Program-made: the position numbers and the translations under genes | Notes under the pieces: model-generated | What the model was told of the DNA's origin: nothing | Seen by the model: only the letters and a program-made list of their open reading frames with translations | Database searches by the model: none | Source: Afipia sp. | GTDB taxonomy: Bacteria > Pseudomonadota > Alphaproteobacteria > Rhizobiales > Xanthobacteraceae | Assembly: GCA_024508675.1 (NCBI GenBank) | Contig: JANINQ010000001.1 | Location: 310,001 to 374,000, forward strand | Direction of reading: 5' to 3' | Length of the DNA: 64,000 nucleotides | Shown here: piece by piece, positions 27,790 to 38,308 of the stretch | Position numbering within the stretch: the stretch's first letter is position 1 | Layout: every line of letters begins with the position of its first letter

Positions 27790-29073
27790 ATGGCGCAATC
27801 TGCAAAAACCGAGATCTGGCTGGCTGCGGGTGTCCGCACGCCATTTGCGAAGGTGGATGGTCCGCTCAGCAATGTCGACGCCATTGCGCTGTCGGTGCCT
27901 GTGGTCAAGCACATGATAGAACGTCTTGGCGGAGCCAGGCCGGATTTTGCGGTGTGGGGCAACGTCGTGCCCAACCTCACCTGGAGCAATATCTCGCGCG
28001 AAATTCTGATGGACGCCGGCGTCGATGCCACCGTTCCGGCGTACTCCACCGTGATGGCGTGCTCCACCAGCATGATGGGCGTGTTCGAGGCTGCCGGGAT
28101 GATCGACGGTGAGGTGCGCAACCTTGCGCTGGTCGGCGGTGTCGACAGCCTCAGCCAGGTGCAGCTTGGTCTTGGCATGTCGCTGTCGAACTGGGTGCGT
28201 CAGTTCCAGACCGCGCGTTCGCTCGGACAAAAACTCACCCATGCGATCGATCTCAAGCTGAGCGATGTGCGGCTTTACATTCCGGCGGTCAGCAATCGCA
28301 CCACCGGCATGAGCATGGGCGAGCACACCGAAATCACCGCCAAGGAGTGGAACATCTCGCGCGAGGCGCAGGACCAGATCGCGTTGGAAAGTCATCAGCA
28401 TGCGGTGGCGGCATGGGATCGCGGCTTCTTCGACGATCTCGTGATCCCGTTCGACGGCGTGCGCCGGGACACCATTCCGCGCAAGGACACGTCACTGGAA
28501 AAGCTGGCGCGGCTGCCGCCCTCGTTCGACCGCAAGAGCGGCAAGGGCACGCTGACCGCGGGCAATTCATCGCCGCTCACCGACGGCGCATCCAGCATCT
28601 GGGTGGCGTCGCAAAAGGGACTGGAGAAACTTCCCGCGAACACGCCGCGTGTGAAACTGGTCGATTGGGAAATCGCTTCGGTTGATTTTCGCACCGAAGG
28701 CCTGTTGATGGCACCGCCCTATGCGATCCCACGTCTGTTGGTGCGCCATGCGCTGACCTATGCGGACATCCAGCTCTGGGAAATCCATGAGGCGTTCGCC
28801 GCGCAGGTGCTCGCGCATATCAAGGCGCTGGAGAGTCCGGAGTTCATCCGCGACAAGGCGGGCGTCAACGCTGCGTTTGGAAAATTCCCGCGCGATCGTT
28901 TGAATCCGAATGGTGGCTCCACCGCGCTCGGTCATCCGTTCGGCGCGACCGGCGCGCGCATTCTCAGTCAGGCGGTGAAGGAACTGGCGGCGATGCCGAA
29001 GGGCAGCCGCGCCATTGTCAGCATCTGTGCCGATGGCGGGCAGGGCACGGTGGCGCTGCTGGAAGCTGCGTGA
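27790..29073 (+). CDS. Thiolase (acetyl-CoA C-acyltransferase)
   Basis: 427 residues from the second in-frame ATG (27790), which starts MAQSAKTEIWLAAGVRTPFAK like thiolases. The nucleophile is Cys91 (MACSTS). His382 is in GGSTALGHPFGATG, and Cys413 is in SICADGGQG. The enzyme condenses or cleaves acyl-CoA in beta-oxidation or acetoacetyl-CoA formation; which direction is not clear. No other fatty-acid genes are adjacent. Convergent with the GNAT gene, only 3 bases apart. Confidence 0.9.
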   Translation: MAQSAKTEIWLAAGVRTPFAKVDGPLSNVDAIALSVPVVKHMIERLGGARPDFAVWGNVVPNLTWSNISREILMDAGVDATVPAYSTVMACSTSMMGVFEAAGMIDGEVRNLALVGGVDSLSQVQLGLGMSLSNWVRQFQTARSLGQKLTHAIDLKLSDVRLYIPAVSNRTTGMSMGEHTEITAKEWNISREAQDQIALESHQHAVAAWDRGFFDDLVIPFDGVRRDTIPRKDTSLEKLARLPPSFDRKSGKGTLTAGNSSPLTDGASSIWVASQKGLEKLPANTPRVKLVDWEIASVDFRTEGLLMAPPYAIPRLLVRHALTYADIQLWEIHEAFAAQVLAHIKALESPEFIRDKAGVNAAFGKFPRDRLNPNGGSTALGHPFGATGARILSQAVKELAAMPKGSRAIVSICADGGQGTVALLEAA

Positions 29074-29076
29074 GGT

Positions 29077-29526
29077 TCACGGCGTCCACGCCATGCCCCA
29101 GATCTTGCGTCCCGACACCGGATTGACGTCGTCATGGGTGTGGACGAAGCCGTTGCGCTCGTAGAAGCGGATCGCGCGGGCGTTGTCGGTGTTGACCAGC
29201 AGCGTGATGCCGCGCGGCGACATCGCCTTCGCTTGTGCGATCAAGAGATTGCCGAGGTCCGATCCCCAGGTTTCGGGAGCGACCACAAGCTGATCGAGAT
29301 AGCCGGATGAATCGATGGTGACGAAGCCGGCCATCGCGCCGTCCCGCTCCGCCACGATGATCTGCGCGATCGGCACCAGCTCATTGCGCCAGCGTTCACG
29401 CCAGCCTTCCAGCCGCTGCGCGAAGTCGATTGACGGATAGGCCTGCTGCCACGTGCGATGCCACAGATCGATGGCGGCATCTTCATCACCGGCAGCATAA
29501 GGCCGCAGCGTGAAGGGCGCGCTCAT
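29077..29526 (-). CDS. GNAT-family N-acetyltransferase
   Basis: 149 residues. GNAT fold with LDQLVVAPETWGSDLGNLLI (acetyl-CoA loop) and VNTDNARAIRFYERNGFV at the C-terminus. The substrate is unknown. It follows the MotB-like gene by 16 bases on the same strand, so it may be co-transcribed with the stator-like pair. Confidence 0.82.
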   Translation of the reverse strand: MSAPFTLRPYAAGDEDAAIDLWHRTWQQAYPSIDFAQRLEGWRERWRNELVPIAQIIVAERDGAMAGFVTIDSSGYLDQLVVAPETWGSDLGNLLIAQAKAMSPRGITLLVNTDNARAIRFYERNGFVHTHDDVNPVSGRKIWGMAWTP

Positions 29527-29542
29527 GATCGTGGCACGCCGA

Positions 29543-30571
29543 TCATCGCTCGGTCAGCTTGAGTTCGATACGGCGGTTGCGCTTGAAGGCCTCTTCCGTC
29601 TTCTCCGGATCGAGCGGCTGGAATTCCGCGAAGCCCGCAGCGACCAGACGCTGTGCGGGAACGCCGAGCGAGACGAGATACTGCACCACGGAGATCGCGC
29701 GTGCCGATGACAGCTCCCAGTTCGACTTGAACTGCGGACTGTTGATCGGCCGCACGTCGGTATGGCCGTCGACCCGCAGCACCCAGGCGATTTCTGGAGG
29801 AATCTGTTTGTCGAGATCGATTAGCGCGGTCGCGAGCTTGTCGAGTTCGGCGCGTCCTTCCGGCAATAGCAGCGCCTGTCCGGTGTCGAAGAACACTTCG
29901 GACTGGAACACGAAGCGGTCGCCGACAATGCGTACATCAGGACGGTTGCCGAGAATGGTGCGCAGGCGGCCGAAGAACTCGGAGCGATAGCGCGACAGTT
30001 CCTGCACGCGCTGCGCCAGCGCTACGTTCAGCCGCTGGCCAAGGTCAGCGATCCTGGTCTGGGATTCCTTGTCGCGCTTTTCGGAGGCATCGAGTGCTTC
30101 CTCGAGCGCGGCGAGTTGCCGGCGCAGCGCGCTGATCTGCTGGTTCAGCACCTCGATCTGCGCCAGCGCGCGGGCGGACACCTGCTTCTCGGAATCCAGC
30201 GCTTTGCCGAGTTCTAAGGCGCGGCCCTGCGCGCTCGCGCCCGCTCCCGCGAGCCCATCATAGAGACCCTTCACGCGATCACGCTCTGCTTCTGCCGACG
30301 CAAGCCCCGCGCGCATCTGCGAGAGCTGGTCGTCGAGGTTGAGCTTGCCGAGCTTTTCCAGCGACAGAAGATCGTTGAGTTGGGCGATCTGCGCATTCAG
30401 GCGTTCGAGCGCCTTGTCCTTGCCGGTGACTTCCTGCGACAGGAAGAACTGCACCACCAGAAACACCGACAGCAGGAACACGATCGCGAGCACCAGCGTC
30501 GACAGCGCATCGACGAAGCCCGGCCAGTAATTGAAGCCGCTGTCGCTGCGGCGTGAACGCGAAAGCGCCAT
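29543..30571 (-). CDS. MotB/OmpA-like peptidoglycan-binding stator protein
   Basis: 342 residues. One N-terminal membrane helix (about residues 15-45, PGFVDALSTLVLAIVFLL) contains Asp21 at the place of the MotB ion-channel aspartate. A long coiled coil (about 50-195) follows, then an OmpA-C domain with DGHTDVRPIN and LSSARAISVVQYLV. It is the partner of the MotA-like gene 14 bases upstream. No flagellar or Tol genes are adjacent, so it is an orphan stator-type complex of unknown use. Confidence 0.83.
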   Translation of the reverse strand: MALSRSRRSDSGFNYWPGFVDALSTLVLAIVFLLSVFLVVQFFLSQEVTGKDKALERLNAQIAQLNDLLSLEKLGKLNLDDQLSQMRAGLASAEAERDRVKGLYDGLAGAGASAQGRALELGKALDSEKQVSARALAQIEVLNQQISALRRQLAALEEALDASEKRDKESQTRIADLGQRLNVALAQRVQELSRYRSEFFGRLRTILGNRPDVRIVGDRFVFQSEVFFDTGQALLLPEGRAELDKLATALIDLDKQIPPEIAWVLRVDGHTDVRPINSPQFKSNWELSSARAISVVQYLVSLGVPAQRLVAAGFAEFQPLDPEKTEEAFKRNRRIELKLTER

Positions 30572-30585
30572 CGGCTATCTCCGGT

Positions 30586-31572
30586 TCAGTTGGTCTCGGG
30601 CTGGCGCGCAAGGCGCTCCAGCAGCGCCTTGATTTCCTTGTTCTGCTCACCCTGGCTGTCGGCCCATTCGCGGATCAACTGTTGTTCGGTGCGCATATGA
30701 TGCACGAGACCTTGAATCGCCTCCGCAAGATTGGCCATCGCCGCGGTGGAGGCGCGGTTCGATCCCATGTCCTCCACGGCGGCACGCAACTTGTCGAGCG
30801 CGGGATTGAGATCGCCGTTCACGCCATGACCGTCACCGGCATATTCCTGCACGGTCTCCGCCAGCCAGTCTTCGAGGTCGGTGTAGAAGCGGTTCTGAGC
30901 CTGACTCGATTGCAGGTCGAGGAAGCCGAGAATCAGCGAACCGGCAAGGCCGAACAGCGAGGACGAGAACGAAATGCCCATGCCGCCGAGCGGAGCGGCA
31001 AGGCCTTCCTTCAGGGTGTCGAACACCGAACCGGCATCGCCGCCGACCTTGAGGCCTTCGATGACCTTGCCGACGGAGCCGACGGTTTCGATCAGACCCC
31101 AGAACGTGCCGAGCAGGCCGAGGAACACCAGAAGGCCGGTCATGTAGCGCGACAGGTCGCGCGCTTCATCGAGACGCGTTGCGATGGAGTCCAGCAGATG
31201 CCGCATGGTCTGCTGTGTGATGGTCATGCGGCCGGAGCGGTTGCTCAGCATCGCGGCCATCGGAGCAAGCAGTGTGGGGCGGCGCTCGATGGCAAGGCCG
31301 GGATCGGAAATGCGGAAGCTGTTGATCCAGGAGATTTCAGGATAGAGCCGGATCACCTGGCGGAACGCGAGGATGATGCCGATGGCCAGAACTGCGCCGA
31401 TCAGGGCGTTGAGGCCGGGATTGGCAAGGAACGCCTGCCAGATCTGCTTGTAGAGAACGAACCCGATCAGACCGCACAGGATCAGGAACACCAGCATCCG
31501 GACCAGAAAGATGCGGGGCGTCGACAGTTTTGTGACGCTGATGTCAGCGACTGCGCTGGGAGTCTTGGCCAT
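30586..31572 (-). CDS. MotA/TolQ/ExbB-family proton-channel protein
   Basis: 328 residues. Two N-terminal membrane helices lie around residues 20-65. Two more (LLVFLGLLGTFWGLIETVGSV and FSSSLFGLAGSLILGFLDL) form the conserved MotA_ExbB channel domain. The C-terminal tail is helical and cytoplasmic. It should form a pentameric proton channel around the MotB-like helix encoded downstream. The job of the pair is unknown. Confidence 0.83.
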   Translation of the reverse strand: MAKTPSAVADISVTKLSTPRIFLVRMLVFLILCGLIGFVLYKQIWQAFLANPGLNALIGAVLAIGIILAFRQVIRLYPEISWINSFRISDPGLAIERRPTLLAPMAAMLSNRSGRMTITQQTMRHLLDSIATRLDEARDLSRYMTGLLVFLGLLGTFWGLIETVGSVGKVIEGLKVGGDAGSVFDTLKEGLAAPLGGMGISFSSSLFGLAGSLILGFLDLQSSQAQNRFYTDLEDWLAETVQEYAGDGHGVNGDLNPALDKLRAAVEDMGSNRASTAAMANLAEAIQGLVHHMRTEQQLIREWADSQGEQNKEIKALLERLARQPETN

Positions 31573-31700
31573 GGCGGATCGTCAATCCTTGTCCGTGGAA
31601 CGTGTCAGCCGACAATATGGCACAGCTCGGGCCGGAAAAAAGACAGACATGGGATAAAGGCGGGGGAATCCGCCTCGCGGAAAATCAGTTCCCCCGTACC

Positions 31701-31792
31701 GTTATTCCGGACAACGCACATGGCGTGGTGATCCGGAATCCCGACATGTTCTGCTGGATTCCGGGGTCTCGCTTTGCACGCTCCGGAATGAC
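31701..31792. repeat. Dispersed palindromic repeat, family B, copy 1
   Basis: Ends GTTATTCCGG and CCGGAATGAC, with internal ATCCGGAATC and GGATTCCGGGGTCTCGC segments. The second copy is at 52549-52639. It lies between the MotA-like gene and suhB. Confidence 0.8.
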
Positions 31793-31817
31793 AATTCAAT
31801 TCAGTCTGTTTCGCCTG

Positions 31818-32606
31818 TCACAGCGGCTTGAGAATCTTCACCAGCTCGCGCTGGATCGTCTCGTTGCCGCAGACCACATGGCCCGTGGCCATTGCGGTGT
31901 CGCCGCCTTCGATGCCGCTGACCACGCCGCCGGCTTCGCGCACCATGAGCAATCCCGCCGCGATGTCCCATGGCTGCAGGTTGCGTTCCCAGTAACCGTC
32001 GAGCCGCCCGGCCGCGACAAAGGCGAGATCGAGCGACGCCGCGCCGAAGCGGCGCAGGCCCGCGACGCGATTTTGCATCTCGGTCATTTCCCGGCGCGAC
32101 AGCTCATGGTCGCCGCGTCCGATATGCGGCAGGCCGCAGGCGATGACGCATTCGCTGAGCTGCTTGCGCCCGGCGACGCGCAGGCGCGTGTCGTTGAGGA
32201 ATGCGCCCTTGCCGCGTTCGGTCGTGTAGAGCTCATCGTTGGCCGGATTGTAGATCACGCCGGCGACGATCACGCCTTCGCGTTCCAGCGCGATCGAAAT
32301 CGCGAACTGCGGAATGCCGTGCAGGAAGTTCGTAGTGCCGTCGAGCGGATCGACGATCCATGTGTTGGACTTGTCGGTACCTTCGCGGGTGCCGCCTTCC
32401 TCGCCGAGAAAGCCGTAGCCCGGCCGCGCCTTGGTCAGATCGTCATAGAGCATCTGCTCGGCGCGCTTGTCGGCCAGCGAGACGAAATTGGCCGGTCCCT
32501 TTAGCGACACCTGAAGGTTTTCGATCTCGCCGAGATCGCGCTTGAGACTGCGGCCCGCGCGCCGCGCGGCCTTGACCATGACATTGATGAGCGCTGACTG
32601 AAGCAT
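31818..32606 (-). CDS. suhB: Inositol monophosphatase family protein
   Basis: 262 residues. Metal-binding motifs GEEGG (68-72) and DPLDGTTNF (86-94), plus the C-terminal WDIAAGLLMVREAGG, are complete. It hydrolyses inositol-1-phosphate or related sugar phosphates; in many bacteria SuhB also acts in rRNA antitermination. The symbol follows the family and is less certain than the enzyme class. Confidence 0.9.
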   Translation of the reverse strand: MLQSALINVMVKAARRAGRSLKRDLGEIENLQVSLKGPANFVSLADKRAEQMLYDDLTKARPGYGFLGEEGGTREGTDKSNTWIVDPLDGTTNFLHGIPQFAISIALEREGVIVAGVIYNPANDELYTTERGKGAFLNDTRLRVAGRKQLSECVIACGLPHIGRGDHELSRREMTEMQNRVAGLRRFGAASLDLAFVAAGRLDGYWERNLQPWDIAAGLLMVREAGGVVSGIEGGDTAMATGHVVCGNETIQRELVKILKPL

Positions 32607-32794
32607 TGTCTCGGCTTGATGGGATCGGCAAAGGGCCGGATCGGGACGGGGACAGGAATTGAAGGGCGATGCTTGGCGTCAAAGCGCAGGCGCGTCAAGG
32701 GCGTTCGCGGCGTTTTCGAGCGGAGCGGGGGCTCCGGTTTCGCATTGATAAATATGTTCAAAATGAGCTTGATCCGCGCGGCGCACGCATCAGG

Positions 32795-33904
32795 CTATTT
32801 GGTGCCGAACCACTTTTTGGCGAGGTCTTCGGCCTTCGCCCTGTCGACCGGAGACAACTGCGCGAACTGCGCATCGAGATCGGGGTCGCCATTGCCGGCG
32901 GTTTTCGCGATCAGGTGCCACTTGAAGCCCTGAACCTTGTCCATGGGCGCGCCCAACCCCTCGACCAGAATGCGGGCGAGACGGTTCTGCGCAATCGGGC
33001 TGTTCTGCCGCGCGGCCCGGGTCAGCAGGGCAATCGCTGTCGGAACATCCTTCGGTGTGCCGGTGCCGTTATAAAGCGCGATGGCGTATTCCACTTCGGC
33101 ATCGAGATTGTCGACCATCGCGGCGAGACGCATCAGCTTCGCGGCTTCGACAAGATCTTTCTCGACGCCGCGGCCTTCCTTGTAGAGTGTCGCGAGCGCG
33201 TACTGCGCTTCGGGGTTGCCTGCTGCGGACGCTTGCCGGAACAGTTCCGCGGCGCGCTTGACGTCCTGCGGGAAGGTCTGTCCTTCGAGATAGAGCAGTC
33301 CGAGATTGTAGGCCGCAGCTGCCTTGCCGAGCTTGGCGGATGAGGCGAGAAGCCGCGCACCTTCCTCGCGATTGACCGGACCGCCACGTCCGGCGATCCG
33401 CATCATGGCAAGCGCGAACATCCCCTCGCGGTCACCGCGGTCAGCGGCCTGCTTGTACCATTCCGCGGCCTTGGCGTCGTCGCGCTTGATGCCGAGCGCA
33501 TTGGAATAAAGCTCGCCCAGAAGCGTCATCGATTTCGGATCGCCCATCTCCTGCGCGCGCTTCAGTGCGATGTTGAACGCAGTCCGGTAGAGGCCTTGCT
33601 GATAGGCGCCGTAGGCGAGGTCCTTGTTCGGATCATCGGGAGCAGCCGGCGCGGGTGCAGGTGTAGCTGCCTTCGCAGGCTCGCTCTTTTTTGGTTTCGG
33701 TGCTTCGGCTTTCGGCTTTGGCGCAGCGGCTTTTGGCGCTGCTTTTGGAGCAGGTTTTTCGGCAGGCTGGATCGGCGCCGGAAATGGATTCGGGCCGCCC
33801 TGCGCCAGCGCATTCGCAGCGAACGCGACAACACCGGCCATGACCGATGCAAGAAATCTTGCATGAACAGTGGCAAGCAATCCGGCCCGGCGAAGCGCGG
33901 TCAT
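32795..33904 (-). CDS. Sel1-repeat (SLR) exported protein
   Basis: 369 residues. A signal peptide is likely (ARFLASVMAGVVAFAANALAQ). A Pro/Ala/Lys-rich linker (about residues 48-88) follows, then about six to seven Sel1-like repeats, for example KAAEWYKQAADRGDREGMFA and RAAELFRQASAAGNPEAQYA. Such solenoids mediate protein contacts in the periplasm. Its start is 7 bases after the thiE-like stop, so the two probably form an operon. The precise role is unknown. Confidence 0.82.
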   Translation of the reverse strand: MTALRRAGLLATVHARFLASVMAGVVAFAANALAQGGPNPFPAPIQPAEKPAPKAAPKAAAPKPKAEAPKPKKSEPAKAATPAPAPAAPDDPNKDLAYGAYQQGLYRTAFNIALKRAQEMGDPKSMTLLGELYSNALGIKRDDAKAAEWYKQAADRGDREGMFALAMMRIAGRGGPVNREEGARLLASSAKLGKAAAAYNLGLLYLEGQTFPQDVKRAAELFRQASAAGNPEAQYALATLYKEGRGVEKDLVEAAKLMRLAAMVDNLDAEVEYAIALYNGTGTPKDVPTAIALLTRAARQNSPIAQNRLARILVEGLGAPMDKVQGFKWHLIAKTAGNGDPDLDAQFAQLSPVDRAKAEDLAKKWFGTK

Positions 33905-33911
33905 CGCGGTC

Positions 33912-34592
33912 TTATCCTTCCGTGGCCGCAGCCTGCGCGACCGACTTTTCGAATCCGCGCGTGACCGCCTTGCCGGCCTCGATCAGCGCGGTCCTTGCGC
34001 CGCGCGCATCCTGCCAGATGAAATCGCTGAGCAGAACGAAATCCGCGCCGGCCCCGGCGAATGCCTCCGCTTCCTCGATCGTGGCCGCGAAGCCGACGCA
34101 GGGCGGTTCGAACAGTTCGGCCCACCAGTCCAGCCGTTCGCAGATGGCGTCCGCGGAAGGCCGCTCGCCCTTCGCGTCCGGCTCACCAAACAGCACGTAA
34201 TCCGCACCCGCTTCACCGGCGACCATCGCATCGTGACGGGTGACAAGACCGCCGACGCCGATAATGCGGTCGGGATGAAGACTCGGCATCGCCTCCTGCA
34301 TGGCCGCGATGCTGCTGACATTGGCGCCATCCGCGCCCGCGCGCGCGACCTGTCCGAAGTGCTGATCGATCAGCAGCGCTGCACCAGCCTTCTGAACCGG
34401 CGGCGCGAGCGCCTTGGCGCGCTGGATAATGCTGCGCTCGTCGCTAGGTGCAAGACGCAGCAGGACGGCGGCGACATCTGCCGCAGCAAGCAGCGCCGGA
34501 AGTTCAGATACGAGCTGCGCAGGGTCGGCAACGACGGGCGTTGCGAGATAGAGACGAGGCGCGGGGCGCGGCGGGGGAGGTTTGGTGGCCAT
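33912..34592 (-). CDS. thiE: Thiamine-phosphate synthase-like protein
   Basis: 226 residues of ThiE/TenI TIM-barrel type. The LYLATP start strand, ALLIDQHFGQVARAGADG and GADYVLFGE fit the family, but the usual DDR and GPIF.T.(K) motifs are altered, so it may be a divergent or TenI-like member. There is no THI-box upstream. It shares the strand and short spacing with the Sel1 gene. Confidence 0.65.
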   Translation of the reverse strand: MATKPPPPRPAPRLYLATPVVADPAQLVSELPALLAAADVAAVLLRLAPSDERSIIQRAKALAPPVQKAGAALLIDQHFGQVARAGADGANVSSIAAMQEAMPSLHPDRIIGVGGLVTRHDAMVAGEAGADYVLFGEPDAKGERPSADAICERLDWWAELFEPPCVGFAATIEEAEAFAGAGADFVLLSDFIWQDARGARTALIEAGKAVTRGFEKSVAQAAATEG

Positions 34593-34622
34593 GGTGCCGG
34601 TATCTGCCCGTTGACTGCGGCC

Positions 34623-34650
34623 AAAAAAGGGGCGGGATCATGTCCCGCCC
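34623..34650 (-). terminator. Rho-independent terminator after fba
   Basis: On the minus strand GGGCGGGA pairs with TCCCGCCC, followed directly by CC and six Ts. It ends the fba transcript before the thiE-like gene. Confidence 0.8.
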
Positions 34651-34662
34651 TCTTGGTGATCG

Positions 34663-35730
34663 TCAGGCGATCTTCGGGTTGAGTTCGCCCTTGGCATAGC
34701 GCTGCGCCATCTGGGCGGTGGTCAGCACCTTCTTGATCTTGCTGGCTTGTCCGGCGGTGTTGAACTCTTCGAGGCGCTGCTTGCAGAGCCTGGTCATCGC
34801 TTCCATTGCCGGCTTGAGATATTTGCGCGGATCGAACTCGCTCGGATGCTCGCTCAGAATCTTGCGGATCTGGCCGGTCATCGCCATGCGGTTATCGGTG
34901 TCGATGTTGATCTTGCGCACGCCGTTCTTGATGCCGCGCTGGATCTCGGAGACCGGCACGCCCCAGGTCGGCTTCATCTGGCCGCCGAATTTGTTGATGA
35001 TGTCCTGCAGGTCCTGCGGCACCGACGACGAGCCGTGCATGACGAGATGCGTGTTCGGCAGCTTGCGGTGGATTTCCTCGATCACGTTCATGGCGAGGAT
35101 GTCGCCGTCCGGCTTGCGGGTGAACTTGTAGGCACCGTGCGAGGTGCCCATCGCGATCGCGAGCGCGTCGACCTGGGTTTCCTTGACGAATTTCACGGCT
35201 TCATCGGGGTTGGTGAGAAGCTGGTCGTGGGACAGCTTGCCTTCCGCGCCGTGGCCGTCTTCCTTGTCGCCCATGCCGGTCTCGAGCGAGCCGAGCACGC
35301 CGAGCTCGCCTTCCACCGAAATGCCGCCGAGATGCGCCATGGTGGTGACGGTTTTGGTGACGCCGACATTGTAGTCCCAGTCGCCGGGGGTCTTGCCGTC
35401 GGCCTTGAGCGAACCGTCCATCATCACCGAGGTGAAGCCGGCCTGGATCGCGGTCATGCAGGTGGCAGGCTCGTTGCCGTGATCGAGATGCACACAGACG
35501 GGAATATGCGGATAGATTTCCGTCACCGCGTCCATCATATGCTTGAGCATCACGTCGTTGGCATAGGAGCGTGCGCCGCGTGAAGCCTGGATGATCACCG
35601 GCGCATCCACGGCGTTGGCGGCTTCCATGATGGCCAGCGCCTGTTCCATGTTGTTGATGTTGAATGCGGGCACGCCGTAGTCGTTCTCGGCGGCATGATC
35701 CAGCAATTGACGCAACGTGATGCGAGCCAT
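34663..35730 (-). CDS. fba: Class II fructose-bisphosphate aldolase
   Basis: 355 residues, the size of the CbbA/Fba group. The catalytic/zinc region is CVHLDHG (Asp83, His84), with GSSSVPQ and NIDTDNRMA at the C-terminal side. It interconverts fructose-1,6-bisphosphate with dihydroxyacetone phosphate and glyceraldehyde-3-phosphate, and sedoheptulose bisphosphate in the Calvin cycle. It follows pgk by 57 bases. Confidence 0.95.
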   Translation of the reverse strand: MARITLRQLLDHAAENDYGVPAFNINNMEQALAIMEAANAVDAPVIIQASRGARSYANDVMLKHMMDAVTEIYPHIPVCVHLDHGNEPATCMTAIQAGFTSVMMDGSLKADGKTPGDWDYNVGVTKTVTTMAHLGGISVEGELGVLGSLETGMGDKEDGHGAEGKLSHDQLLTNPDEAVKFVKETQVDALAIAMGTSHGAYKFTRKPDGDILAMNVIEEIHRKLPNTHLVMHGSSSVPQDLQDIINKFGGQMKPTWGVPVSEIQRGIKNGVRKINIDTDNRMAMTGQIRKILSEHPSEFDPRKYLKPAMEAMTRLCKQRLEEFNTAGQASKIKKVLTTAQMAQRYAKGELNPKIA

Positions 35731-35787
35731 GGGTGCGTATTCTCCGTAGTCCTGAAGGCAGCGCCGAGGGCGCCGGATTTATTGAAA

Positions 35788-36981
35788 CTAGCGTACTCTC
35801 AAAACTTCGACGCCGGGCAAAGGTTTCCCTTCCATCCACTCGAGAAAGGCACCGCCTGCGGTCGAAACGTAGGTGAAATCCGATCCCACGCCAGCGTGGT
35901 TCAGTGCCGCAACGGTGTCGCCGCCGCCGGCAACCGACACCAGCTTGCCGGCCTTGGTGCGTGCGGCGGCGTATTTCGCAGCCTGCACCGTGCCACGGTC
36001 GAACGGCGACATTTCGAATGCACCGAGCGGGCCGTTCCACACCAGCGTTGCGGCATCATCGATCGCTGCATCGATCCGCTTGATCGACTGCGGGCCGACA
36101 TCGAGGATCATGCCATTGGCCGGAATGGCATCGAGGCCATAGGCGTGGGACGGCGCGTTGGTTTCGAATTTCTCGGCGACCACGGCATCGACCGGCAGGA
36201 TGATCGCGCAGTTGGTGGAGTTCGCTTTCACAAGGATGCGCAGCGCGGTCGCGGCGAGATCCTTCTCGCAGAGCGATTTGCCGACATCCACGCCCTGCGC
36301 GTGCAGGAAGGTGTTGGCCATGCCGCCGCCGATCACCAGCGCATCGACCTTGGTGACGAGATTCTCCAGAAGATCGATCTTGGTCGAGACTTTCGATCCG
36401 CCAACAATGGCGATCACCGGATGAACCGGCTCTTCAAGGGCTTTGCCGAGCGCGTCGAGTTCGGCCTCCATGGTGCGGCCGGCATAGCCGGGCAGCACGC
36501 GGCCGAGGCCTTCGGTGGAGGCATGGGCACGGTGCGCACAGGAGAAGGCGTCGTTGACCCAGATGTCGCCGAGCTTCGCAAGCTGCGCGACGAAGGCAGG
36601 ATCGTTCTTCTCTTCACCGGCGTGGAAGCGGGTGTTCTCAAGGCAGAGAATTTCGCCGTCCTTCATCGCGGCGACGGCCTTCTCGGCAATCTCGCCGACG
36701 CAATCGGGCGCGAAGTCGACATGGCGCTTCACCACATAGCCGAGCGCGGTGGCGACGGGCTTGAGCGAATCCTTCGGGTCCGGTCCCTTCGGGCGGCCGA
36801 AGTGCGCGAGGATGATGACCTTGCCGCCGGCTTCCGACAATTCGATGATCGTCTTGGCAATGCGCTGCAGGCGGGTGGTGTCGGAGACACGTCCGTTGTC
36901 CATCGGCACGTTGAGATCGACGCGCAGCAGCACGCGCTTTCCCTTCACGTCGACATCATCGAGGGTGCGAAATCCGGACAT
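35788..36981 (-). CDS. pgk: Phosphoglycerate kinase
   Basis: 397 residues. It begins [20 protein letters not shown] and has RVDLNVP with the substrate Arg/Asp/Asn, [12 protein letters not shown] and the C-terminal GGGDTVAAL. Normal length. Works with gap and fba in glycolysis, gluconeogenesis and CO2 fixation. A family C repeat separates it from gap. Confidence 0.96.
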   Translation of the reverse strand: MSGFRTLDDVDVKGKRVLLRVDLNVPMDNGRVSDTTRLQRIAKTIIELSEAGGKVIILAHFGRPKGPDPKDSLKPVATALGYVVKRHVDFAPDCVGEIAEKAVAAMKDGEILCLENTRFHAGEEKNDPAFVAQLAKLGDIWVNDAFSCAHRAHASTEGLGRVLPGYAGRTMEAELDALGKALEEPVHPVIAIVGGSKVSTKIDLLENLVTKVDALVIGGGMANTFLHAQGVDVGKSLCEKDLAATALRILVKANSTNCAIILPVDAVVAEKFETNAPSHAYGLDAIPANGMILDVGPQSIKRIDAAIDDAATLVWNGPLGAFEMSPFDRGTVQAAKYAAARTKAGKLVSVAGGGDTVAALNHAGVGSDFTYVSTAGGAFLEWMEGKPLPGVEVLRVR

Positions 36982-37003
36982 GGCGATTGTGTTTCTTCCC
37001 CGT

Positions 37004-37101
37004 CGTCACCCTGAGGCATTTGCATCCCAGATGCGGGCCTCGAAGGATGGAGTCTGCTCAAGGCCATCCTGCGAGGTGCGCAAGCGCACCTCGGGATGAC
37101 G
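37004..37101. repeat. Dispersed palindromic repeat, family C, copy 1
   Basis: Ends CGTCACCCTGAGG and CCTCGGGATGACG, with internal TCGAAGGATGGAG and CCATCCTGCGAGG arms. It lies in the gap-pgk intergenic space. A truncated copy is at 55469-55510. Confidence 0.8.
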
Positions 37102-37107
37102 TTGTTT

Positions 37108-38115
<1,008 letters not shown>

Positions 38116-38308
38116 TCTCAAGTTCTCCTCGATGTGGTCGGAAATGACGATTTTCGAGGCGGTTTTTGCCCCGAATGACGGTTTGATGCAATCACTTGAA
38201 TCCCGAATGTTGGGCCAAGGTTATCGAACCCGGAGCCAATCCGGCTCCAGTCCATGAAACCGCGCATTGTTGCCATGCGAACCGGTCCCGGCTCGCACGG
38301 AAATGCGG

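Noticed and set aside
29543..31572. Zorya anti-phage system (ZorA/ZorB) from the MotA/MotB-like pair
   Set aside because: ZorC, ZorD or ZorE-like nuclease/helicase genes are absent; neighbours are a GNAT enzyme and an inositol monophosphatase.
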